Assembly (NCBI GenBank): GCA_030833025.1
Contig: JAURHZ010000143.1
Location: 1 to 6,086 of the forward strand
From: Armatimonadota bacterium
Lineage (GTDB): Bacteria > Armatimonadota > Armatimonadia > Armatimonadales > Armatimonadaceae
Reading direction: 5' to 3'
Length of the DNA stretch: 6,086 nucleotides
Of the stretch, positions 1 to 5,777 are shown piece by piece. How positions within the stretch are numbered: position 1 is the first letter of the stretch; every line of letters begins with the position of its first letter. The notes under the pieces are model-generated. The model saw only the letters and a program-made list of their open reading frames with translations. It did no database searches and was not told the origin of the DNA. The position numbers and the translations under genes were made by a program.

Positions 1-1
1 A

Positions 2-7
2 TATACT
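2..7 (+). promoter_or_regulatory. Possible -10 box (TATACT) for nusA
   Basis: TATACT matches the TATAAT consensus at 5 of 6 positions and is the same hexamer as the better supported box at 4395-4400. With standard spacing, transcription would start near position 14. That would give a leader of about 102 bases before the nusA start and place the hairpins at 14-41 and 63-80 inside it. The -35 region lies outside the window, so this cannot be tested here. The upstream flank could equally be the tail of an earlier gene. Confidence 0.3.
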
Positions 8-13
8 TGGCAT

Positions 14-41
14 GGTTGTGATGATTGGATAGTTCACAGCC
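14..41 (+). promoter_or_regulatory. Stem-loop at the start of the putative nusA leader
   Basis: Bases 14-21 (GGTTGTGA) pair with 34-41 (TCACAGCC), giving 8 pairs including one G-U, around a 12-base loop. The first paired base coincides with the transcription start predicted from the TATACT box. Part of the 3' arm (33-39, TTCACAG) can instead pair with 56-62 (TTGTGAA), so two folds compete. The pairing is read directly from the sequence; the regulatory role is inference. Confidence 0.35.
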
Positions 42-60
42 GCGGAAGCGCGTAATTGTG

Positions 61-87
61 AAGCGAGCCGTTTGGCGCGCTTTTTTT
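61..87 (+). terminator. Intrinsic terminator or attenuator upstream of nusA
   Basis: Bases 63-69 (GCGAGCC) pair with 74-80 (GGCGCGC) around the tetraloop GTTT, with one internal A/G mismatch. Seven T residues follow at 81-87, and the AA at 61-62 can extend the stem. This is a textbook terminator shape, but it ends only 28 bases before the nusA ATG. Either it ends an upstream transcript, or it lies in the nusA leader and attenuates it. Bases 46-52 (AAGCGCG) are perfectly complementary to 76-82 (CGCGCTT) and could compete for the same 3' arm. Confidence 0.65.
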
Positions 88-115
88 ATTGATGCTGGAT
101 TGGCGGAAATAGAAG

Positions 116-1510
116 ATGAATGCAGAATTTTATGAAGCCCTGAAGTTGATTGAGCGAGAGAAGGAGATCCCATTTGATTCCCTGCTCCGCTGCCTCGAAG
201 TTGCGCTGGCCAAGGCCTATGAGCGTAGCTTGAACATCGAGGATGACCAAGTCACACTCAAGGTTGAGCAAACCTCCAGCAAGGGCGGTTCCCCATTCCG
301 TATCAGCCGTGTTGTGCGGGTCTCCGAGTATGTGGATAACCCACACACAGAGATTTCGCTTGCCGATGCCCGTGCCATTTCGCCGAAGGCGAGCTTTGGC
401 GACCGTATCCCGGTTGTGTTGTCCGACCGTGAAGTGGATCGCATGGGTGGTCGTATTGCATCTCAGGTTGCCCGCCAGGTCCTGATGCAAGAGATTCGCG
501 AAGCGGAGCGCAACAAGGTCTACGATGAGTACGTTGACCGGATAGGCGACATCATCTCGGGAACCATCTCCCGCCGTGACCGTGGCGACCTCGTGGTTCA
601 GCTAGGCAACCAGCTTGGCAAGATGGAAGCATACCTCCCAGGTCTCGAGCAGACACGTGGCGAGCAATACCGTTTCCATGACCGGATGAAGTTCTTCGTG
701 GTCGATGTCCGCAAGGCTGGTAAGGGTCCGCGTGGTCCTCAGATCATCGTCTCGCGCTCCCACCCATCCCTTCTACGCCGCTTGTTTGAGCTTGAAGTCC
801 CTGAGATTGAGACTGGCCACGTGATTATTAAGTCCGTAGCCCGTGACCCAGGTCAGCGCTCCAAGATTGCGGTGGCTGCAAAGGATGACCGCTACGATCC
901 AGTTGGATCCTGTGTCGGTCACCGTGGACAGCGTGTTCAGGCCGTTGTGGATGAGCTCCGTAACGAAAAGGTTGACATCGTCCGCTGGTCCCCGGATCAA
1001 CGCCAGTTCATCATCGAGTCGCTCTCCCCTGCCAAGGTGGTTGAAGTCCGCCTCGATGAGATCAACAAGGCTGCATTGGTCATCGTTCAGGATGCCCACC
1101 TCTCCCTTGCGATTGGCAAGGAAGGTCAAAATGTACGCCTCGCAGCAAAGTTGACCGGCTGGAGGATTGACATCCGTTCCGAGTCACAGCTCCACGCAGG
1201 CGATATTCCTGAGTTCACGGAATCTGTTGCACCTCTTGAAGAAGCAGAAGTCGAAGAAGACGATATCTACGACACCAAGAAGATTGCTGACCTTCCGGAT
1301 GACGACGATGATGAGGAAGAAGAAGAAGATGACATTTACGAAGAAGAAGTCATCGATCTAACACCGGTCATCGAAGTAGAACCAGAAGCCACGCCTGAAG
1401 AGGAAGTGGTTGCTGATGAGGTGATTGAGATCGAGCCAGTTGAGGTTGAAGATATTGATGACTCGATTATCGACCTCTCCGGTTTTGATGATGACGAAGA
1501 CGAAGACTAG
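116..1510 (+). CDS. nusA: Transcription termination/antitermination protein NusA
   Basis: NusA binds RNA polymerase and nascent RNA in the cytoplasm, modulating pausing, intrinsic termination and antitermination. The 464 residues show the family order: an N-terminal polymerase-binding domain (about 1-130), S1 domain (about 136-202), KH1 (about 230-290, with GHRG at 268-271 in the conserved SCVGHRGQRVQ context) and KH2 (about 300-355, with GKEG at 334-337 in LAIGKEGQNVRLAAKLTGW). E. coli NusA is 495 residues and ends in two helix-hairpin-helix-like acidic repeats. Here those are replaced by a low-complexity acidic tail (about 368-464) in which 48 of the last 94 residues are Asp or Glu and only two are Lys. 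The ATG at 116 starts at the usual N-terminus (MNAEFYEALKLIEREK). Its Shine-Dalgarno is weak (GGCGGA at 102-107). ylxR follows 18 bases after the stop in the same frame. The identity is certain; the role of the tail is unknown. Confidence 0.98.
   Translation: MNAEFYEALKLIEREKEIPFDSLLRCLEVALAKAYERSLNIEDDQVTLKVEQTSSKGGSPFRISRVVRVSEYVDNPHTEISLADARAISPKASFGDRIPVVLSDREVDRMGGRIASQVARQVLMQEIREAERNKVYDEYVDRIGDIISGTISRRDRGDLVVQLGNQLGKMEAYLPGLEQTRGEQYRFHDRMKFFVVDVRKAGKGPRGPQIIVSRSHPSLLRRLFELEVPEIETGHVIIKSVARDPGQRSKIAVAAKDDRYDPVGSCVGHRGQRVQAVVDELRNEKVDIVRWSPDQRQFIIESLSPAKVVEVRLDEINKAALVIVQDAHLSLAIGKEGQNVRLAAKLTGWRIDIRSESQLHAGDIPEFTESVAPLEEAEVEEDDIYDTKKIADLPDDDDDEEEEEDDIYEEEVIDLTPVIEVEPEATPEEEVVADEVIEIEPVEVEDIDDSIIDLSGFDDDEDED
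1253..1339 (+). repeat. Repeated EEDDIY motif in the acidic tail of NusA
   Basis: The peptide EEDDIY is encoded at 1253-1270 (residues 380-385) and again at 1322-1339 (residues 403-408). Between them lies a run of Asp and Glu. The two copies use different codons for both Asp residues and for Ile, so they are conserved as peptide rather than as a recent DNA duplication. Related acidic-hydrophobic islands follow: VIDLTPVIEVE near 412-422 and SIIDLSGF at 450-457. Confidence 0.7.
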
Positions 1511-1528
1511 TCGCAGCGTACTCACGAA

Positions 1529-1840
1529 GTGACGACTCTGCGAAAGCAACCGACGCGCACCTGTGCTGCATGCCGCTCGAAAGACGGCAAGTGGACACTG
1601 GTGCGCGTTGTCCGTTTACCAGATTCTGCGGGCGTGGAGCTTGACCCTACGGGAAAGCGCGCCGGACGCGGGGCATACGTCTGCGTGTCGGATGCATGCC
1701 TTACGTTGGCATTCAAAAAGGGTGGATTAGCGAGGACGCTAAAATGCAAAGTCCCGGCATCACTCGAAGCTGATATCCGTGCGCATGTTGCAACCCTCCA
1801 AGCTGTATCTGTTAATGCCACGGACGATGTGTCGGCGTAA
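1529..1840 (+). CDS. ylxR: YlxR-family RNA-binding protein (RnpM-like)
   Basis: This is a small cytoplasmic protein of 103 residues in the position where ylxR is found in many bacteria, directly after nusA. Family hallmarks are visible: RTCAACR near the N-terminus (Cys12 and Cys15), GRGAYVC at 47-52, Cys57, and the basic segment AFKKGGLARTLKCK at 61-74. The family is known as a nucleic-acid-binding fold; in Bacillus subtilis the homologue has been reported to bind and modulate RNase P. The four cysteines in two pairs (12/15 and 52/57) could bind a metal, which is inference. The start is GTG with no clear Shine-Dalgarno. In-frame codons upstream run straight back to the nusA TAG without another start codon, so translation is probably coupled to nusA. 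The C-terminal 20 or so residues are not conserved. Family identity is firm; the exact role in this organism is not. Confidence 0.93.
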   Translation: MTTLRKQPTRTCAACRSKDGKWTLVRVVRLPDSAGVELDPTGKRAGRGAYVCVSDACLTLAFKKGGLARTLKCKVPASLEADIRAHVATLQAVSVNATDDVSA

Positions 1841-1879
1841 CCCAGACACAAACCGACTAACCATTCCCAAAACCAACGG

Positions 1880-1908
1880 CTGTGGGCCGGAATCCCGGAT
1901 TCGCACAG
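1880..1908 (+). other. Stem-loop in the ylxR-infB gap
   Basis: The outer stem pairs 1880-1884 (CTGTG) with 1904-1908 (CACAG). The inner stem pairs 1890-1894 (GAATC) with 1898-1902 (GATTC) around the loop CCG. Unpaired bases lie on the 5' side, and C1888 can pair with G1903. It starts 40 bases after the ylxR stop. No U-tract follows, so it looks more like an RNA structure or processing site than an intrinsic terminator. Confidence 0.4.
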
Positions 1909-1967
1909 AGACCCATTCCATCTAAAAGAAACCCCTCGAAAACGCATCCTTTCCTTCCTCGATGCGG

Positions 1968-1973
1968 TACCAT
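1968..1973 (+). promoter_or_regulatory. Weak candidate -10 box (TACCAT) for infB
   Basis: TACCAT matches the -10 consensus at 4 of 6 positions and would place a transcript start near 1980. No recognisable -35 box lies at the proper spacing. It is reported only because the predicted start coincides with the first base of the 1980-2014 inverted repeat. The chance of coincidence is high. Confidence 0.15.
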
Positions 1974-1979
1974 AAGAGG

Positions 1980-2014
1980 TTGCATAAGCGGCGGTTCAGC
2001 CACCAAAAATGCAA
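1980..2014 (+). other. Stem-loop in the infB leader
   Basis: Bases 1980-1985 (TTGCAT) pair perfectly with 2009-2014 (ATGCAA). An inner GGC/GCC pairing (1990-1992 with 1999-2001) closes a six-base loop. Internal loops of unequal size separate the two helices. The A/T-rich bases that follow include only short T runs, so termination here would be weak. It may be a structured 5' leader element of infB. Confidence 0.35.
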
Positions 2015-2048
2015 TTATTTCAAAATCCATGTGACCGGGGAGCGTCCA

Positions 2049-2060
2049 ATGAACCACTGA
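2049..2060 (+). promoter_or_regulatory. Three-codon upstream ORF (Met-Asn-His) before infB
   Basis: ATG AAC CAC TGA is preceded by GGGGAG at 2037-2042, a strong Shine-Dalgarno sequence six bases from the ATG. The stop lies 21 bases before the infB ATG and 10 bases before the infB ribosome binding site. A ribosome ending here could re-initiate on, or block, infB. Such a short ORF arises easily by chance, and the function is speculative. Confidence 0.2.
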
Positions 2061-2070
2061 CGCATTCGGG

Positions 2071-2076
2071 AAGAGG
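2071..2076 (+). promoter_or_regulatory. infB ribosome binding site
   Basis: AAGAGG lies five bases before the ATG at 2082. It decides the start: the in-frame GTG at 2076 overlaps this site and would have only a poorly spaced GGGA. The ATG start gives MPIRIYDLAKEV, which matches the canonical IF2 N-terminus. Confidence 0.7.
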
Positions 2077-2081
2077 TGTTT

Positions 2082-4319
2082 ATGCCGATCAGAATTTACG
2101 ATCTGGCCAAAGAAGTGAAGCGAAGCAACGCTGAAGTCGTCGCGATGCTTGAAAAGGAAGGGTTTGGAACCCTTTCGCCATCGAGCAATATTGATGACAT
2201 CACTGCGGAAAAAATTCGCGCTGGAGTTAAGGCAGAACTAAAGGCGGCCAAGGATGCAGCACTCGCGGCAGCTCCTACGGTGCCATTCAATGTAACTGTT
2301 CAGGGTCTGGGTGACCAGCTTGGTGTTGGTGCAGCAAAGATTCTTGAAGTCCTCGTGGCTTTCGGAATCACAAAGGCAAGTCCAACACAGCGGCTTTCCC
2401 CGGATGCTGCGACAAAAATCGCCAAGAAGCTTGGTATTCTTGTGCGGGCACTGCGTTCTGAAGAAGAGACAGTTGCCGAGCGCGAAGCTATTGCCAAGGC
2501 TAAGGCGGAAAAAGAAAACCCAACGCCTGCTCCAAAGCCAGCTCCAGTCAAGCCTGCCACACCTGGCAAGCCTGCACCTGCTGGACAGCGATCTGCTGAC
2601 CCTGCAGATAAGCTCAAAGACCTCCCCGCTCCGTCAGTACCGTTTACGGTTCCTACACCGCATTACAACCGAAATATCCCGGTTGTCGCTGTTGTTGGAT
2701 CCAAGGATGACACTGCTCCGAAGAAATCATCCAACCAAGCCAAGCCAAAGCTTGAGCGCAAGGTTGTTAGCGTAACCGATGGCGAACCAATCCAGCGTCC
2801 GCCCGTCGTGACCATCATGGGCCACGTCGACCACGGTAAGACCACCCTCCTCGACTCCATCCGGCGCGCACGCGTTGCCGCTGGAGAAGCCGGCGGAATC
2901 ACACAGCACATCGGGGCATACCAAACGGAGCGCAACGGACAGAAAATCACCTTTATTGACACTCCTGGTCACGCGGCATTCTCATCGATGCGTGCACGGG
3001 GTGCATCCGTCACCGACATCATTGTGATCGTCGTTGCAGCGGATGACTCAATCATGCCACAGACCGAGGAATCCATCCGGGTTGCCAAGGAAGCCGGCGT
3101 ACCGATTATCATTGCCGTCAACAAGTGTGACCTCCCAACAAGTAACCCTGAGCGCGTCCTAACCGACCTCACCCGCTACGAACTGTTGCCTGAAGCCTAT
3201 GGTGGAGACATCCAGACCGTAAACCTGTCCGCTAAGACCGGTGAAGGAATCGATACCCTCCTCGATGCCATCCTGCTTGTCAGTGAAGCTGTCGTTGATC
3301 CAAAGGCTGACCCCAATGGCAAGGTTCGTGGAACAGTTCTCGAAGCGAAGCTCGACCGTGGCCGTGGTACCGTAGCGACCGTTTTGATTCAAAACGGAAC
3401 GCTCAAGCAGGGCGATGTCGTTGTGGCAGGCACCGAGTTTGGTAAGGCACGTGTCCTCACAGATGACAACAACAAGCAGATAAAGACCGCCGGGCCATCC
3501 TTCCCGGTTGAGATTGTCGGACTTGGTGGTACCCCGATGGCAGGTGACTCCATCGAGGTCGTCAAGGATGAAAAGGAAGCGCGTCGTCTCGCTGCAGAGC
3601 GTGATGTCATCCGCCGTGAAGAGAAGTTCGAAGTTGGCGGACGCCAAACCCTCGAGCAGCTTTATCACACCCTTCGCTTTGGCGCGGCAAAGGAACTCAA
3701 CCTTGTTATCAAGGCCGATGTCCAAGGCTCCGTTCAGGCTATCCGTGAGAGCCTTGAGCCTCTTGGCAACGAAGAAGTTCGTGTCAAGATTCTTCAAGCA
3801 GCCGTCGGACCAATCAGCGAGTCTGATATCCAGCTCGTGTCCTCCGACCGCCAGGCAAATGATAAGAACTGTCTTGTCATCGGCTTCAATGTCGGTACCG
3901 CCGGCTCCGTGGAGCGCAAGGCTGAGAAGGAACACGTTCAAATCCGAAACTACAAGATCATCTATGAGTTGATCGATGCAGTCAAGGAAGCGATGCTCAA
4001 CCTTCTTCCACCAATCTTCGAAGAGCACATCACTGGACATGCGGTTATCCGCCAAATGTTCAAGCTTCCTGGTGGCCGCCAGATTGCCGGTATCTATATC
4101 GACAAGGGCTACACCAAGCGTAACTTCAAGGTGCGTGTATTCCGCAATGGCGAGCTTACACACACTGGCGATATCGATACGCTCAAGCGCTTCAAGGATG
4201 ATGTCCGTGAGGTCCAAGAAGGCTACGAATGTGGTCTTACGATCCGGGATTACAACGACATCATTGAAGGCGATCAGTTCGAGTTCTTCGAAATGCGTCA
4301 AATCCAACGCGAGCTCTAA
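2082..4319 (+). CDS. infB: Translation initiation factor IF2
   Basis: IF2 is the GTPase that brings initiator fMet-tRNA to the ribosome and promotes subunit joining. Counting from ATG 2082, the 745 residues hold a first IF2-N module (1-50, RIYDLAKEV), a second IF2-N-like module (about 68-118) and a Pro/Ala/Lys-rich flexible linker (about 146-235). The GTPase domain follows, with G1 GHVDHGKT (247-254), switch region GGITQHIGAY (271-280), G3 DTPGH (293-297), G4 NKCD (347-350) and G5 SAK (383-385). Then come domain II (about 412-495), domain III (about 520-620) and the C-terminal tRNA-binding domains, ending with YECGLTI and DIIEGDQFEFFE (715-736). The protein is shorter than E. coli IF2 (890 residues) because the N-terminal region is compact. 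The NKCD motif fits NKxD but has Cys where Ile is common. A terminator follows the stop; rbfA and truB, frequent downstream partners, are not next. Confidence 0.98.
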   Translation: MPIRIYDLAKEVKRSNAEVVAMLEKEGFGTLSPSSNIDDITAEKIRAGVKAELKAAKDAALAAAPTVPFNVTVQGLGDQLGVGAAKILEVLVAFGITKASPTQRLSPDAATKIAKKLGILVRALRSEEETVAEREAIAKAKAEKENPTPAPKPAPVKPATPGKPAPAGQRSADPADKLKDLPAPSVPFTVPTPHYNRNIPVVAVVGSKDDTAPKKSSNQAKPKLERKVVSVTDGEPIQRPPVVTIMGHVDHGKTTLLDSIRRARVAAGEAGGITQHIGAYQTERNGQKITFIDTPGHAAFSSMRARGASVTDIIVIVVAADDSIMPQTEESIRVAKEAGVPIIIAVNKCDLPTSNPERVLTDLTRYELLPEAYGGDIQTVNLSAKTGEGIDTLLDAILLVSEAVVDPKADPNGKVRGTVLEAKLDRGRGTVATVLIQNGTLKQGDVVVAGTEFGKARVLTDDNNKQIKTAGPSFPVEIVGLGGTPMAGDSIEVVKDEKEARRLAAERDVIRREEKFEVGGRQTLEQLYHTLRFGAAKELNLVIKADVQGSVQAIRESLEPLGNEEVRVKILQAAVGPISESDIQLVSSDRQANDKNCLVIGFNVGTAGSVERKAEKEHVQIRNYKIIYELIDAVKEAMLNLLPPIFEEHITGHAVIRQMFKLPGGRQIAGIYIDKGYTKRNFKVRVFRNGELTHTGDIDTLKRFKDDVREVQEGYECGLTIRDYNDIIEGDQFEFFEMRQIQREL

Positions 4320-4361
4320 TCAGGCTCCAACGCAGGCTTATCACCTGCACACGAACGAAAG

Positions 4362-4391
4362 ACACCCCGGTCAACCAGACCGGGGTGTTTT
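4362..4391 (+). terminator. Strong intrinsic terminator after infB
   Basis: An 11-pair perfect stem joins 4362-4372 (ACACCCCGGTC) and 4378-4388 (GACCGGGGTGT) around the loop AACCA, with TTTT at 4388-4391. Bases upstream of the stem are A-rich (GAAAG), so weaker action on the opposite strand is possible. A smaller hairpin lies before it: GCAGG at 4332-4336 pairs with CCTGC at 4344-4348. It ends the infB transcript and separates it from the sulfatase gene. Confidence 0.95.
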
Positions 4392-4394
4392 CTG

Positions 4395-4400
4395 TATACT
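4395..4400 (+). promoter_or_regulatory. -10 box (TATACT) for a leaderless sulfatase mRNA
   Basis: TATACT matches the -10 consensus at 5 of 6 positions. Its last base is seven positions before A4407, so the expected transcription start is the A of the sulfatase ATG itself. There is no Shine-Dalgarno between the terminator and the ATG, which supports leaderless translation. The place for a -35 box falls inside the infB terminator stem and holds no consensus hexamer. Confidence 0.6.
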
Positions 4401-4406
4401 CTGCCT

Positions 4407-5771
4407 ATGCAACCGCGCCGCCTCCCAAACATCATCCTCTTCTTCGCAGATGACCTTGGCTATGCAGACCTTGGATGCTTTGGTTCCAAAACGAACCCTA
4501 CACCCAACCTCGATCGCCTCGCCGCTGGCGGCAACCGCTTTACCAGTTTTTACTCTGCACAGGCTGTCTGTAGCGCGAGTCGCGCCGGCCTCCTGACCGG
4601 TTGCTACCCAAACCGCATCGGTATCCACGGCGCACTTGGGCCAAACTCCAAGAATGGCCTCTCATTCGATGAACAGACAATCGGAGGAATGCTCAAAACC
4701 CGCGGCTATACTACTGCTGTAATCGGCAAATGGCATCTTGGCCACCAGGAAGTCTTCCATCCGAACAACCACGGCTTTGACTTCACCTTTGGCTATCCCT
4801 ATTCAAACGACATGTGGCCCCGGCATCCAGAAGCGCCCAAGGCCTATCCTCCGCTACAGCTACGACGAAACAGGGACATCGTCGACCCAGATGTCACCCC
4901 TGAGAGCATGCGGAATATCACTGCCGACTGCACCCGCGAGGCCTTGGGGTTTATTGACCGTAGCCACAAGCAGCCGTTTTTCTTGTACATGCCGTACTCG
5001 ATGCCGCATGTTCCCCTCTATGCAAGCAAGAAGTGGACAGGACGAACTGGGAATGGTTTGTACGCGGATGTCATCGCCGAAATAGATGACAGTATCGGAC
5101 AGGTTCTCGCACGCGTAAAAGCGCTTGGCCTCACGAACGACACACTGGTGATATTCACATCCGATAACGGTCCATGGCTGTCCTACGGCGAGCATGCCGG
5201 TTCAAAGGGCGACCTTCGGGAGGGAAAAGGCACGAGCTGGGAGGGCGGAATCCGTGTCCCGATGATCGCATCATGGCCGGGTGTCATTCCCGCTGGCATG
5301 GTCACATCTCAACCCGCGATGACGATTGACATTTTGCCTACGCTGAGACGCATCGTGGGCGCGGCACCGGGGAAAAATGCCATCGATGGCCATGACATCG
5401 GGGAAAACCTCGCTACCGGCGATACACCCGGTGCCGATGAGCGTGTGTACTGGACGTATTACAACACGAATGAGCTGCAGGCAGTGCGTAAAGGCCGGTG
5501 GAAGCTCATTCTGCCACATACTTATAGGACACTGATAAACCAGCCTGTGGCGAGAGCCGGCAAGCCAGTCAGCTACACAAATGTGAAGACACCACTGGCA
5601 CTGTATGACATGTATGCTGACCCGGGCGAGACACTGGACATGTCTACAAAGCGGCCACTTGTACTGCGTGCGATGCTTGCGGAAGCAGAGCGTGCCAGAG
5701 TTGAGCTTGGCGACACGCTTACGGGGAAGGCCCGGGGACGTGGAACACGCCCACCAGGCCTTGTGCCGTGA
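4407..5771 (+). CDS. Sulfatase, arylsulfatase A / GalNAc-6-sulfatase-like
   Basis: This is a type I sulfatase of 454 residues that hydrolyses sulfate esters. The specific substrate cannot be read from the sequence; sulfated sugars are common for the family. Visible active-site features are the metal-binding Asp15-Asp16 (FFADDLGYADLG), the formylglycine motif CSASRAGLLTG (Cys55-Gly65, Cys55 being the residue converted to formylglycine and Arg59 its partner), GKWHLG (Lys108, His110), His201 in PHVPL, Asp253-Asn254 in TSDNGP, and Lys274 before EGGIRVP. The C-terminal LYDMYADPGETLDM and RPPG are also typical. The Cys-type motif needs a formylglycine-generating enzyme, which is not in this window. 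The core begins at residue 8, so there is no signal peptide. No ATG, GTG or TTG lies in frame between the terminator and 4407, so an exported form is not apparent. Most family members are exported, so a cytoplasmic enzyme is notable. It starts 87 bases after infB and is probably transcribed separately. Confidence 0.93.
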   Translation: MQPRRLPNIILFFADDLGYADLGCFGSKTNPTPNLDRLAAGGNRFTSFYSAQAVCSASRAGLLTGCYPNRIGIHGALGPNSKNGLSFDEQTIGGMLKTRGYTTAVIGKWHLGHQEVFHPNNHGFDFTFGYPYSNDMWPRHPEAPKAYPPLQLRRNRDIVDPDVTPESMRNITADCTREALGFIDRSHKQPFFLYMPYSMPHVPLYASKKWTGRTGNGLYADVIAEIDDSIGQVLARVKALGLTNDTLVIFTSDNGPWLSYGEHAGSKGDLREGKGTSWEGGIRVPMIASWPGVIPAGMVTSQPAMTIDILPTLRRIVGAAPGKNAIDGHDIGENLATGDTPGADERVYWTYYNTNELQAVRKGRWKLILPHTYRTLINQPVARAGKPVSYTNVKTPLALYDMYADPGETLDMSTKRPLVLRAMLAEAERARVELGDTLTGKARGRGTRPPGLVP

Positions 5772-5777
5772 ATTAGG

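Larger units (their letters stand above)
1841..2081 (+). other. Non-coding gap between ylxR and infB
   Basis: These 241 bases lack a convincing gene; ylxQ, often found here, is absent. They hold three inverted repeats (1880-1908, 1943-1966 and 1980-2014), a possible -10 box, a minimal upstream ORF and the infB ribosome binding site. The 1943-1966 element pairs CGCATC with GATGCG around a 12-base pyrimidine-rich loop. None of the hairpins is followed by a long U-tract, so no clear terminator separates ylxR from infB. Readthrough from nusA-ylxR remains likely. The gap may be the infB leader. Confidence 0.6.

Noticed and set aside
86..490. Open frame of 134 codons on the minus strand over the start of nusA
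   Set aside because: It runs through the terminator and the conserved nusA N-terminal region, and shows no recognisable domain. It is a shadow of nusA.
1314..1330. GAA-rich run in nusA as a possible microsatellite or slippage site
   Set aside because: It encodes the acidic tail in the normal frame, mixes GAT, GAC, GAG and GAA codons, and the reading frame stays intact to the stop. No evidence of slippage.
1943..1966. CGCATC/GATGCG hairpin as a terminator after ylxR
   Set aside because: The stem is only six pairs with a 12-base loop, and no U-tract follows on either strand.
1522..2057. Minus-strand open frames over ylxR and the ylxR-infB gap
   Set aside because: One is antisense to the conserved ylxR; the other covers the gap. 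Neither resembles a known protein, and no convincing Shine-Dalgarno was noted for either. They were not kept as genes.
2076..2078. GTG as the infB start codon
   Set aside because: The GTG overlaps the AAGAGG ribosome binding site. The ATG at 2082 is properly spaced from it and begins the canonical IF2 N-terminus.
2009..2140. Plus-strand frame starting ATGCAATTATTT that runs out of frame into infB
   Set aside because: It has no ribosome binding site, overlaps the infB start in another frame and encodes no recognisable product.
3159..4307. Long open frame of 382 codons on the minus strand inside infB
   Set aside because: It lies wholly antisense to a certain infB sequence with all IF2 motifs. 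Its translation shows no recognisable family, and long antisense frames are common opposite genes with strong codon bias.
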